Part shown: one piece after another, positions 17,237 to 24,696 of the stretch | Position numbering within the stretch: position 1 is the first letter of the stretch | Layout of the letters: each line of letters starts with the position of its first letter | NCBI GenBank assembly: GCA_052384575.1 | Contig: JBQSUQ010000004.1 | DNA: 64,000 bases | Direction: 5' to 3' (one strand) | DNA from: JBQSUQ01 sp052384575 | Lineage (GTDB): Bacteria; Pseudomonadota; Gammaproteobacteria; Enterobacterales; Pasteurellaceae | Translations under genes and position numbers: made by a program | The notes under the pieces: generated by a model | Told to the model about the DNA's origin: nothing | The model's database searches: none | The model's input: the letters and a program-made list of their open reading frames with translations, nothing else

Positions 17237-17266
17237 TTTATTATGAACAATTTTATAGGTACAACA

Positions 17267-17860
17267 ATGAAAAAATCAGTATTAGCAGCATTAGTATTAA
17301 GCTCAACATTAGCATTAGCGGCTTGTGATCAAGCGAAACAAGAAGTCGCTAGCAAAACTGAAGAAGCAAAAACAGCAGTAGCAGCGAAAGTTGAAGAAGC
17401 TAAAGCGGCAGTAAGCCAAGCAGCAAATGAAGTAAAAGATGCTGCAGTTGCTAAAGCAGATGAAGTTAAAGATGCGGCAGTTGCTAAAGCGAATGAAATG
17501 AAAGATGCAGCTATGGCAAAAGCTGATGAAATGAAAGATGCAGCTATGGCTAAAGCGAATGAGATGAAAGACGCAGCTATGGCTAAAGCAGACGAAATGA
17601 AAGACGCTGCAATGAAAAAAGTAAATGAAGCTAAAGATGCAGTGATGGATAAAGCAGCTGAAGCTAAAGACAAAGCTGCAGAAATGAAAGATGCGGCGAT
17701 GGATAAAGCGGCAGAAGTGAAAGATGCAGCGATGGATAAAGCAGCTGATGCAAAAGAAGCAGCAATGGGTAAAGTTGAAGAAGCTAAAGAAGCAGTAACT
17801 AAATCTATGGATGCGGTTTCTGAAAAAGCTGCTGAAGTAAAAGATGCAGTGACTAAATAA
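17267..17860 (+). CDS. Alanine/lysine-rich repeat lipoprotein (LEA / apolipoprotein-like)
   Basis: Predicted lipoprotein. From the ATG at 17267 (MKKSVLAALVL) there is a signal peptide with lipobox LAAC (Cys20), giving a 197-residue precursor. After residue 45 the mature part is a nearly uninterrupted series of 11-residue units of the type AKADEMKDAAM, with no Pro and a single Gly. That predicts a long amphipathic helix or coiled coil like LEA or apolipoprotein repeats. Asp after the lipid Cys would favour inner-membrane retention under the E. coli Lol rule. The frame is open 8 codons further upstream, but without a signal peptide start. Function unknown; a periplasmic stress or spacer protein is speculation. 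Confidence 0.85.
   Translation: MKKSVLAALVLSSTLALAACDQAKQEVASKTEEAKTAVAAKVEEAKAAVSQAANEVKDAAVAKADEVKDAAVAKANEMKDAAMAKADEMKDAAMAKANEMKDAAMAKADEMKDAAMKKVNEAKDAVMDKAAEAKDKAAEMKDAAMDKAAEVKDAAMDKAADAKEAAMGKVEEAKEAVTKSMDAVSEKAAEVKDAVTK
17450..17850 (+). repeat. Imperfect 33-bp tandem coding repeats
   Basis: About a dozen degenerate 33-base units (typical unit: gct aaa gcg aat gag atg aaa gac / gca gct atg) encode the 11-residue repeats of the lipoprotein. Several adjacent units are nearly identical, so the number of copies could vary between strains in frame. Confidence 0.8.
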
Positions 17861-17885
17861 TTCATTCATCTTTAATCTATTATAG

Positions 17886-17911
17886 AAGGAAGCCAATCGG
17901 CTTCCTTTTTA
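17886..17911 (+). terminator. Terminator of the repeat lipoprotein gene
   Basis: 9-bp stem AAGGAAGCC / GGCTTCCTT (17886-17894 and 17899-17907) with a 4-base loop and T run. Confidence 0.9.
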
Positions 17912-17976
17912 TTATCAATTCATAAATTCTGTGTTAGAATAGCCGACCATTATTGATGGTATATTAAGGAAAAAGA

Positions 17977-18447
17977 ATGAAAGTATTAGAAGGCGTTTTA
18001 GCCGCTCCTCATGCAAAAATTGCTGTAGTAGTTGCTCGTTTTAATCATTTTATTAATGATAGTTTAGTTGATGGGGCTGTAGATGCATTAAAACGTGTTG
18101 GGCAAGTAAAAGATGAAAATATTACTTTGGTTAAAGTGCCAGGTGCTTATGAATTACCTTTAGCAGTTCGTCGTTTAGCAGAAAGTAAAAAATTTGATGC
18201 AATTGTTGCATTAGGTACAGTCATCCGCGGTGGTACTGCACATTTTGAATATGTTGCGGGAGAAGCGAGTAGTGGTATTGGCCATGTTTCTTTAAATTGT
18301 GATATCCCAGTCGCTTTTGGTGTATTAACCACTGAAAATATTGAACAAGCTATTGAGCGTGCAGGAACTAAAGCAGGCAACAAAGGGGCTGAAGCTGCAT
18401 TAGTAGCATTAGAAATGATCAATTTATTGGATCAAATTAAAGCATAA
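17977..18447 (+). CDS. ribH: 6,7-dimethyl-8-ribityllumazine synthase
   Basis: Condenses the ribityl-aminouracil intermediate with dihydroxybutanone phosphate, the penultimate step of riboflavin synthesis. The 156-residue protein carries the substrate-site motifs ARFNHFINDSL (about 19-29), VPGAYELPLAV (about 55-65) and ALGTVIRGGTAHFEYVAGE (about 80-98, including the catalytic His). No FMN riboswitch fits in the 65 bases between the preceding terminator and the start; TTAGAAT near 17933 may be the -10. It is followed by nusB after 1 base, the usual gamma-proteobacterial pairing. Confidence 0.97.
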   Translation: MKVLEGVLAAPHAKIAVVVARFNHFINDSLVDGAVDALKRVGQVKDENITLVKVPGAYELPLAVRRLAESKKFDAIVALGTVIRGGTAHFEYVAGEASSGIGHVSLNCDIPVAFGVLTTENIEQAIERAGTKAGNKGAEAALVALEMINLLDQIKA

Positions 18448-18448
18448 T

Positions 18449-18877
18449 ATGAAAGAACAAATGAAGAAGCCTTCAGCTCGTCGTCGAGCGAGAGAATGTG
18501 CAGTACAAGCCTTATATTCATGGTTTGTATCACAAAATGATGTGGCGGAAGTTGAACTTACTTTTGTTACTGAACAGGATTTAAAAGGTGTTGATATCCC
18601 TTACTTCCGCAAATTATTCCGTCAGACTGTAGAATTTGTGGAAGCAGTGGACAGTACTTTAGCGCCTTTCTTAGATCGCACAACGGAAGAACTCACTCCA
18701 ATTGAAAAAGCAATTCTACGTTTAGCTACCTATGAATTAAAGTATGAGTTAGACGTGCCTTACAAGGTTGTTATTAATGAAGCAATTGAAGTGGCGAAAA
18801 CCTTCGGGGCTGAAGAAAGTCATAAATATATTAATGGTGTATTAGATAAAGTTGCACCAGCTTTAGGTCGTAAGTAA
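18449..18877 (+). CDS. nusB: Transcription antitermination factor NusB
   Basis: Small helical RNA-binding protein that with NusE (S10) recognises boxA in rRNA operons and helps antitermination. The 142-residue protein begins KPSARRRARECAVQALYSW, the Arg-rich first helix that contacts boxA RNA, and ends KYINGVLDKVAP. It overlaps almost directly with ribH (1-base gap), so the two are translationally linked. A strong hairpin terminator at 18887-18912 follows before thiL. Confidence 0.97.
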   Translation: MKEQMKKPSARRRARECAVQALYSWFVSQNDVAEVELTFVTEQDLKGVDIPYFRKLFRQTVEFVEAVDSTLAPFLDRTTEELTPIEKAILRLATYELKYELDVPYKVVINEAIEVAKTFGAEESHKYINGVLDKVAPALGRK

Positions 18878-18886
18878 ATAAAAATT

Positions 18887-18912
18887 AAAGGTGGGAAATC
18901 CCACCTTTTTTT
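18887..18912 (+). terminator. Terminator between nusB and thiL
   Basis: 9-bp stem AAAGGTGGG / CCCACCTTT (18887-18895 and 18900-18908), 4-base loop and T run to 18912, only 12 bases before the thiL ATG. It leaves thiL dependent on read-through unless a promoter lies inside nusB. Confidence 0.85.
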
Positions 18913-18923
18913 AGGTTAAAAAT

Positions 18924-19919
18924 ATGGCAAATGGTGAATTTGATCTTATTCAAACATTTTTTGAGGCACCACGTCAAATTGGCAGGAATGATGTTCATTT
19001 AGCGATTGGCGACGATTGTGCTTTAACGCAAGTGCCTAAAGGTAAGCTATTGGCAATTACGACGGATACTATGGTGGAAAACTCTCATTTTTATCCCAAT
19101 ATTGATCCGCGTGATTTAGGTTATAAAGCCATTGCGACTAACCTCAGTGACTTGGCAGCCATGGGGGCTGAGCCAGCTTGGGTTTCTCTCGCATTAACTT
19201 TACCCAAAATTGATTCTGATTGGTTGAAGGGATTTAGCCAAGGAATGTTTGAGATTTTAAATCAATATAATGTGAAATTAATTGGTGGTGATACCACAAG
19301 TGGCAAAATCCCGACAATTACCATCACAGCGCAAGGATTTGTGGATGCAAACACAGCACTCAGTCGTCATCAAGCGAAAGTCGGTGATTGGATTTATGTT
19401 TCAGGCACTATTGGTGATGGTTTAGCTGGCTTTTATTTGCTATCAGAACATTATCAACATCATAAAACTGCGGTTAATTCTGACGAAGTTTTTTTGATTC
19501 GTCGTAATCTTCATCCAACACCGAGAATCGAATTAGGGCAATTGTTAGCGAAACATCAACTTTCCCATTGTGCCTTAGATCTTTCTGATGGTTTAGTCGG
19601 AGATCTTGGACATATTTTAGCGCGTAGCAATCTAAGTGCGGTGTTAAATTTAGAAGATTTGCCTTGCTCTGAAGCACTTGTTAATCTATATGGACGAGAG
19701 AAAGCCGAGCTATTGGCGTTACAAGGTGGTGAAGATTATGAGCTGTGTTTTACGGTGCCACAAGAGAAACAAGCGGAGTTAGAACAACATGTAGCTTCAT
19801 TAGGTGTGCCTTGTACTTGCATTGGTCAAATGATAGAAAAGCAACCATCAAATATTCTCTATCAACGCCATAACCAACCGATTGATTTACAACTAACTAG
19901 TTTCGAGCATTTTAAATAA
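18924..19919 (+). CDS. thiL: Thiamine-monophosphate kinase ThiL
   Basis: Phosphorylates thiamine monophosphate to the active cofactor thiamine diphosphate. The 331-residue protein of the PurM/ThiL fold has the N-terminal metal/ATP motif AIGDDCALTQ (about 28-37), TTDTMVENSHF and the conserved ATNLSDLAAMGAEP. The C-terminal half has QGGEDYELCFTV. It is directly followed by pgpA (2-base gap), as in E. coli. Confidence 0.96.
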   Translation: MANGEFDLIQTFFEAPRQIGRNDVHLAIGDDCALTQVPKGKLLAITTDTMVENSHFYPNIDPRDLGYKAIATNLSDLAAMGAEPAWVSLALTLPKIDSDWLKGFSQGMFEILNQYNVKLIGGDTTSGKIPTITITAQGFVDANTALSRHQAKVGDWIYVSGTIGDGLAGFYLLSEHYQHHKTAVNSDEVFLIRRNLHPTPRIELGQLLAKHQLSHCALDLSDGLVGDLGHILARSNLSAVLNLEDLPCSEALVNLYGREKAELLALQGGEDYELCFTVPQEKQAELEQHVASLGVPCTCIGQMIEKQPSNILYQRHNQPIDLQLTSFEHFK

Positions 19920-19921
19920 AT

Positions 19922-20410
19922 ATGAATTCTGAAAATCCCTTAGCAAAGGTTAGCTTAACAAATCCCATTCATTTTTTAGCCCTAGGTTTCGGCTCTGGTT
20001 TGATTCGCCCTGCACCGGGGACTTGGGGGAGTTTAGCTGGGTTGATTTTAGGTGCATTGTTGTTGCAATGTTTAACCATAAAAACTTTCCTTTTTTTCAC
20101 CGCACTTTGTTTTGTATTAGGTTGCTATTTATGCCAAAAGACAGCCGATGATATGGGCGTTCATGATCATGGTTCAATCGTGTGGGATGAATTTATTGGT
20201 ATCTGGTTAGTGTTAGCCGCGGTACCTGAAATAAATCTGTTGTGGTGCATTGTGGCATTTGTGCTATTTCGTTTTTTCGACATTTTAAAACCTTATCCAA
20301 TTAAAATCTTTGATCAAAAATTAGAAAATGGTTTTGGCATCATGATTGATGATGTCTTGGCTGCTGTATATGCCGTATTATTGTTATTTTTTTATTCGTT
20401 GATTGCATAG
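19922..20410 (+). CDS. pgpA: Phosphatidylglycerophosphatase A
   Basis: Integral inner-membrane phosphatase that converts phosphatidylglycerophosphate to phosphatidylglycerol. The 162-residue protein carries family motifs GSGLIRPAPGTWGSLAG (about 27-43) and IVWDEFIGIW (about 84-93), and ends in a hydrophobic helix after FGIMIDDVLAA. It is co-transcribed with thiL, and the next gene starts 7 bases after its stop. Confidence 0.95.
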   Translation: MNSENPLAKVSLTNPIHFLALGFGSGLIRPAPGTWGSLAGLILGALLLQCLTIKTFLFFTALCFVLGCYLCQKTADDMGVHDHGSIVWDEFIGIWLVLAAVPEINLLWCIVAFVLFRFFDILKPYPIKIFDQKLENGFGIMIDDVLAAVYAVLLLFFYSLIA

Positions 20411-20417
20411 GTTGATT

Positions 20418-21047
20418 ATGCTTAATTTAATGATTGTACATTTCTTTGGCTTATTAACACCTGGACCTGATTTTTTCTATGTGAGCAGAATGGCTGCTAG
20501 TAATTCAAGACGTAATGCTGTTTGCGGTGTGATTGGCATTACGTTAGGCGTTACTTTTTGGGCTGTTGCTTCAATGCTTGGTTTAGCCTTTGTGTTTACA
20601 ACCATGCCAATGATGCATGGCATTGTTATGGTTTTAGGCGGTGCTTATTTAACTTATCTGGGCGTATTAATGCTTAAAAGTCGTGGCAATGTAAAATTTG
20701 AGAACTATACCGAACAAGAATTTAACCAGCAGACGAGTATCAAAAAAGAAGTGCTAAAAGGATTATTTGTTAATCTATCTAATGCAAAAGCCATAATTTA
20801 TTTTAGTAGCGTGATGTCACTCGTTTTAGTCAATTTAACGCAAACGTGGCAAATCCTCATTGCATTAGCGATTATGATTATTGAAACCTTTGTTTATTTT
20901 TATGTACTTTCGGTTTTATTTTCACGTCCAGCAGTAAAACAAATTTATACGCAATATAGTCGTTATATCGATAATTTTGCTGGATTAGTTTTCGCTTTGT
21001 TTGGTGGTTATTTAGTTTATAGTGGCATATTGGAACTTTCCATATAA
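20418..21047 (+). CDS. LysE/RhtB-family amino-acid exporter
   Basis: A 209-residue six-helix membrane protein of the RhtB group of the LysE superfamily (amino-acid efflux). The signature LLTPGPDFFYVSRMAASNSR is near the N terminus. The ATG at 20418 is preferred; the open frame extends to a TTG at 20403 that would overlap pgpA. It follows pgpA by 7 bases and is probably in the ribH-nusB / thiL-pgpA transcription unit. The exported substrate (threonine, homoserine or other) cannot be read from sequence. Confidence 0.88.
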   Translation: MLNLMIVHFFGLLTPGPDFFYVSRMAASNSRRNAVCGVIGITLGVTFWAVASMLGLAFVFTTMPMMHGIVMVLGGAYLTYLGVLMLKSRGNVKFENYTEQEFNQQTSIKKEVLKGLFVNLSNAKAIIYFSSVMSLVLVNLTQTWQILIALAIMIIETFVYFYVLSVLFSRPAVKQIYTQYSRYIDNFAGLVFALFGGYLVYSGILELSI

Positions 21048-21049
21048 AT

Positions 21050-21075
21050 AAAACCTTCCATTTGGAAGGTTTTAT
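21050..21075. terminator. Bidirectional terminator between the LysE-type gene and matP
   Basis: 9-bp stem AACCTTCCA / TGGAAGGTT (21052-21060 and 21063-21071) flanked by A and T runs; serves convergent genes. Confidence 0.88.
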
Positions 21076-21521
21076 TATTTGAGCAAATCTTTTAAGCTAG
21101 CTTTCATCATGGTCATTTGATTTTCATACAGGGCTTTGCTTTCTCGCTCATCAATCATATAAGAAATGGTTTCAGAAAGCGTCATATTCATTTTGCGAGA
21201 ATAGCGAGAAAGGCGCTGCCACACCGCATATTCTAAATCAATAGATTTCTTTTTCGTATGCTGTTTTTCCCCATTGAAAAAACGCTTACGGCGCGCGCGA
21301 ATGGCTTGATCAAGTTTTACTACTAAGCCTTGCGACATATGTTGTTTAATCCAATCTTCAATGGCTTTAGGTTGATTTTTGCACAAAATCAGTTCTTTCG
21401 CTTTTTCTTGCGCTAAACTTTGTTCTTGGTAGTCGGTAATATTTTCACCTTCGCGAAATTTTTTGGTGAGATATAACCATTTCCAATGGCTTTCTTGATT
21501 CTCAAGTTTCTGATATTTCAT
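21075..21521 (-). CDS. matP: Macrodomain Ter protein MatP
   Basis: Site-specific DNA-binding protein that condenses the chromosome terminus (Ter macrodomain) and links it to the divisome. The 148-residue protein has an N-terminal four-helix domain (MKYQKLENQESHWKWLYLTK) and a ribbon-helix-helix DNA-binding domain (about 90-130; KKSIDLEYAVWQRLSRYSRK), and ends in a coiled-coil tail used for tetramer bridging. It is divergent from the Lon-like protease gene, the same neighbourhood as in E. coli. I saw no obvious matS site nearby, but did not search exhaustively. Confidence 0.95.
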   Translation of the reverse strand: MKYQKLENQESHWKWLYLTKKFREGENITDYQEQSLAQEKAKELILCKNQPKAIEDWIKQHMSQGLVVKLDQAIRARRKRFFNGEKQHTKKKSIDLEYAVWQRLSRYSRKMNMTLSETISYMIDERESKALYENQMTMMKASLKDLLK

Positions 21522-21656
21522 GATTTTTATGCTTTTAGTGACGTGGTAACTGAAATTAATATACGCTTTTTATCGTTTTTTGGCTAGTAAATTTTTAGCA
21601 AAAAGGCGGAAGTATGCGATAATAGCCAACCATTTAATCAACGAAAGAGAACGATA

Positions 21657-23417
21657 GTGATTTCATTGACTGAGCCAAAATTAAATTGGACAGATTTGCA
21701 GCCTAACTTAATTGAATCTGATGTGCCCGATAAATCTGTATGCTTGTTAGATTTACAACCTAAAGTAAAAACAGCTATTCATCAATTCTTGCAAAATTCA
21801 CACCGCAGTTTATTAGTATTAAAAGCTGATAGCGTATTAGATTATGCAAGTGCGGTGGAAAATTTTATTAAATTACAACAGGCTCCGTTGTCGTTATCAG
21901 GTGTGCAATATATAGTGGAGCAAGCGGATAGCTTTTCTTTTGCTCAAGTGAGTGCATTACCTGCGCAATCCTTTGAAGATAATTTTGCAGCTAAGCAAAT
22001 TGTTGCAACGGCTTTGTATTTTGATCAGGCAACTTTATTTGGTGCTATCCGAATTCATCCCACTTCTCATGATATTCAATTAAATGCAGGTTTGGTCCAT
22101 CAATTAAATCAAGGCGTACTTATTTTGAGTTTATCTCACTTATTGGCGCAATTTGACTGTTGGTCTCGTTTGAAACAAATTTTATTAGAGCGACGTTTTA
22201 CTTGGTATTCCACACATCCCTTTAAAGCCTTACCTTGTGAAATTCCAAGTTATGATTTATCGCTGAAAGTGGTATTGCTAGGCTCAAGAGAAGAAATTGC
22301 GACCTTTGAAGAATGGGAAAAGCAGCTATATCAAATGGCTGATTATGCGGAAATTGAGAATTATATTTCCTTACAAGAGCCAGACCAGCAAATTGTGTGG
22401 CAGCAATATGTACAATCTTTTGCTAAACAGCACGTTTTACCTAATTTGACAGCAGAGGGAATGAATAAGCTCTACCAATTATTTGTGCGTGAGAGTGAAA
22501 GCCGAATTCTTATTAATATTTCGCCGCCATTGTTAAAAAATGTACTGAGCGAAACGCAACAGATTGCTCAAGGTAAATTGGCATTAAGTGCGGTGGATTT
22601 TGAGGCATTTTTTCAACAGAAATCAGCACAATATGGTTTCTTAAAAGAGCAAGCTTATTCAGATATTTTATATAACCAAGTCTATGTTGAAACAGAAGGG
22701 GAAGCCATTGGACAAATTAATGGCTTGTCTGTTGTTGAATTTGCAGGTACGCCATTATCTTTTGGTGAGCCTTCAAGAATCAGTTGTATTGTTCAATTTG
22801 GCGATGGTGAAGTCATTGATATTGAAAGAAAAAGTGAGTTGGCGGGTAATTTGCATAGTAAAGGTATGATGATTGTTGAAAGTTGTCTATCCAATTTGTT
22901 GGATTTGCCTTCACAGTTACCGTTTTCGGCTTCACTCGTTTTTGAGCAATCTTACGCAGAAATTGACGGTGATAGTGCTTCATTAGCTGCATTTTTAGCC
23001 TTAGTGAGTGCATTATCTGAATTGAATATTCCACAATCCATCGCAGTAACGGGGACAATCGATCAATTCGGCATTGTTCACGCAGTTGGCGGTGTGAATG
23101 ATAAGGTTGAAGGTTTCTTCGCTATTTGTAAAGCTAGAGGCTTAACAGGCAAGCAAGGCGTGATTATTCCTGATACTACTTGCTATCAACTTTCTCTGAG
23201 TGATGAAGTAGTAAGTGCGGTGAAAAATAATCAATTTTCTATTTGGGCAGTTTCTGATGTATTCGATGCTTGTGAAATTTTATTTGAACGAAAATTGGAG
23301 CAAGCCGAAACATCGTCAGATGAATTGTCTATTGCGCAATTAATTAATCAACGTATTGAAAGTCGTTCAGAGCAACAACATTCGTCTTTTTGGTCTAAAT
23401 GGTTAAATAAAAAATAA
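21657..23417 (+). CDS. Lon-like ATP-dependent protease family protein (YcbZ/LonH)
   Basis: A 586-residue protein whose C terminus is a Lon serine-protease domain with the Ser/Lys dyad: Ser in DGDSASLAAFLALVSAL (about 437-453) and Lys in GGVNDKVEGF (about 480). The N-terminal part lacks a recognisable complete AAA+ module, as in E. coli YcbZ, which has the same length. Start is GTG at 21657 after an AAAGAGA Shine-Dalgarno. It lies between matP and fabA, as in enterobacteria. Role in proteolysis is inferred from the dyad; substrates unknown. Confidence 0.92.
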   Translation: MISLTEPKLNWTDLQPNLIESDVPDKSVCLLDLQPKVKTAIHQFLQNSHRSLLVLKADSVLDYASAVENFIKLQQAPLSLSGVQYIVEQADSFSFAQVSALPAQSFEDNFAAKQIVATALYFDQATLFGAIRIHPTSHDIQLNAGLVHQLNQGVLILSLSHLLAQFDCWSRLKQILLERRFTWYSTHPFKALPCEIPSYDLSLKVVLLGSREEIATFEEWEKQLYQMADYAEIENYISLQEPDQQIVWQQYVQSFAKQHVLPNLTAEGMNKLYQLFVRESESRILINISPPLLKNVLSETQQIAQGKLALSAVDFEAFFQQKSAQYGFLKEQAYSDILYNQVYVETEGEAIGQINGLSVVEFAGTPLSFGEPSRISCIVQFGDGEVIDIERKSELAGNLHSKGMMIVESCLSNLLDLPSQLPFSASLVFEQSYAEIDGDSASLAAFLALVSALSELNIPQSIAVTGTIDQFGIVHAVGGVNDKVEGFFAICKARGLTGKQGVIIPDTTCYQLSLSDEVVSAVKNNQFSIWAVSDVFDACEILFERKLEQAETSSDELSIAQLINQRIESRSEQQHSSFWSKWLNKK

Positions 23418-23458
23418 CTGATCGGAACAGTTTGGCGAACATGTGTTAGCTGTATATT
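23416..23458 (+). promoter_or_regulatory. fabA promoter with FadR-like and FabR-like operators
   Basis: A 17-base site AACTGATCGGAACAGTT (23416-23432) differs at three positions from the FadR consensus as I know it. Immediately next is GGCGAACATGTGTTAGCT (23434-23451), a near-palindrome close to the FabR site. The -10 is TATATT (23453-23458), predicting a start near 23465. The FadR centre is then at about -41, the activating position at E. coli fabA, and FabR would cover the promoter and repress. Confidence 0.7.
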
Positions 23459-23539
23459 TTTAGACTGGACTTTGTTAGTATAGGTTTATTCAGTGGTTTA
23501 ATTGGATAAACCTATTTTATATAACAAAAAGAGAGAAAA

Positions 23540-24070
23540 ATGACTAACACTTGTACACCCAAAAAGAGTTCTTATTCTTATGAGGAATTATTAGCTTCTG
23601 GTCGTGGAGAACTTTTTGGCGAAAAAGGCCCACAGCTCCCAGCACCAACAATGCTAATGATGGATCGTATCGTTGAAATGAATGAAACAGGCGGATTATT
23701 CCAAAAAGGTTATATTGAAGCTGAATTAGATATTCATCCAGATTTACCTTTCTTTGCTTGTCATTTTATTGGCGATCCAGTTATGCCTGGTTGCTTAGGT
23801 TTAGATGCAATGTGGCAACTCGTTGGCTTTTTCCTCGGCTGGATTGGCGGTGAAGGGAAAGGACGTGCTTTAGGTGTTGGTGAGGTCAAATTCACAGGTC
23901 AAATTTTACCAACAGCGAAAAAAGTGACTTACCGCATTAACTTAAAACGCGTGATTAATCGTAAGTTAATTATGGGCGTTGCAGATGGCGAAGTCGAAGT
24001 GGACGGAAAAGTCATTTACACTGCGACAGATTTAAAAGTGGGTCTATTTCAAGATACCTCAGCTTTTTAA
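23540..24070 (+). CDS. fabA: 3-hydroxydecanoyl-ACP dehydratase / isomerase FabA
   Basis: Introduces the cis double bond in anaerobic unsaturated fatty acid synthesis (dehydration then isomerisation of the C10 intermediate). The 176-residue hot-dog-fold dimer has the active-site His and Asp in FFACHFIGDPVMPGCLGLDA (about 71-90). The start has a GAGAG Shine-Dalgarno. The 120-base upstream gap carries FadR-like and FabR-like operators. A strong bidirectional-looking terminator follows at 24088-24116. Confidence 0.98.
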   Translation: MTNTCTPKKSSYSYEELLASGRGELFGEKGPQLPAPTMLMMDRIVEMNETGGLFQKGYIEAELDIHPDLPFFACHFIGDPVMPGCLGLDAMWQLVGFFLGWIGGEGKGRALGVGEVKFTGQILPTAKKVTYRINLKRVINRKLIMGVADGEVEVDGKVIYTATDLKVGLFQDTSAF

Positions 24071-24087
24071 ATAATAACGATATTGTA

Positions 24088-24116
24088 AAGCCCGAATATT
24101 TATTCGGGCTTTTTTA
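24088..24116 (+). terminator. fabA terminator
   Basis: 11-bp stem AAGCCCGAATA / TATTCGGGCTT (24088-24098 and 24101-24111) followed by T6. The smrB stop lies at its edge on the other strand. Confidence 0.9.
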
Positions 24117-24623
24117 TACATCTAATAACACTAAAATTGCAGCTTCTCCGCCCCATTCTCGTGGTGCTTGATGTAGTGCTCTTACTTTGGGATGTTGAAC
24201 AAGCCAACGGGGAATTTGTTTTTTTAAGGTAAAAGTGCCATAGCCGGTCATAATACTTGCGCAGTAAATATTTTCATTTTCACAAGCTTGAATTAAGCTG
24301 GCTAACTCCAATTTGGCTTGCTCTCGAGTTAAACCATGTAAATCTAAAAAAATTTCTGGAGAAAAATCACCTCGTCGAAGCTGCTTTAACAGATAGCTAT
24401 CTTCATTTTCTCTTAAATATTTCACCGCACTTTCTTCTTCTAACAATGGCTCATATTCATCAGAAAAATAAAACAATGTATCTTCTTTTTCTCGTAATTC
24501 TTTTTGCTCTGCTTTTTTTCTTAATTGCTTTTTGCTGCGTTCAGGCACAAAAATATCCTGTTTTAAGGGTTTAATACCTTTAATTTCGTCACGAAATAGA
24601 TTTAAATCATCATTCTGTAGCAT
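24114..24623 (-). CDS. smrB: Endonuclease SmrB (collided-ribosome rescue nuclease)
   Basis: Smr-domain protein; in E. coli SmrB cleaves mRNA between collided ribosomes to start rescue. The 169-residue protein has a basic, charged N-terminal tail that contacts the ribosome and a C-terminal Smr domain with LDLHGLTREQAKLEL (about 91-105) and a GYGTFTLKKQ motif (about 125). It is divergent from prmB by about 75 bases, the same pairing as E. coli yfcN-prmB, putting two ribosome-related genes together. Confidence 0.93.
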   Translation of the reverse strand: MLQNDDLNLFRDEIKGIKPLKQDIFVPERSKKQLRKKAEQKELREKEDTLFYFSDEYEPLLEEESAVKYLRENEDSYLLKQLRRGDFSPEIFLDLHGLTREQAKLELASLIQACENENIYCASIMTGYGTFTLKKQIPRWLVQHPKVRALHQAPREWGGEAAILVLLDV

Positions 24624-24696
24624 TATACCTTTCCTTGTTGAGCGAAATTTCTATATACTAACGGAAAATTTGTATTTTACCAAACAGGAGCATTGG

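Noticed and set aside
17315..17896. Long minus-strand ORFs (178 and 193 residues) opposite the repeat lipoprotein
   Set aside because: Low-complexity shadows: the repetitive coding strand lacks stops in all frames, and the translations are compositionally absurd (Phe/Cys/His-rich or Ala/Ser-rich).
17912..17976. FMN riboswitch before ribH
   Set aside because: Only about 65 bases separate the preceding terminator from the ribH start; too short for an RFN element, and no conserved RFN core is visible.
24532..24696. Upstream extension of prmB
   Set aside because: Overlaps smrB; the ATG at 24697 has CAGGAG before it and yields the E. coli length.
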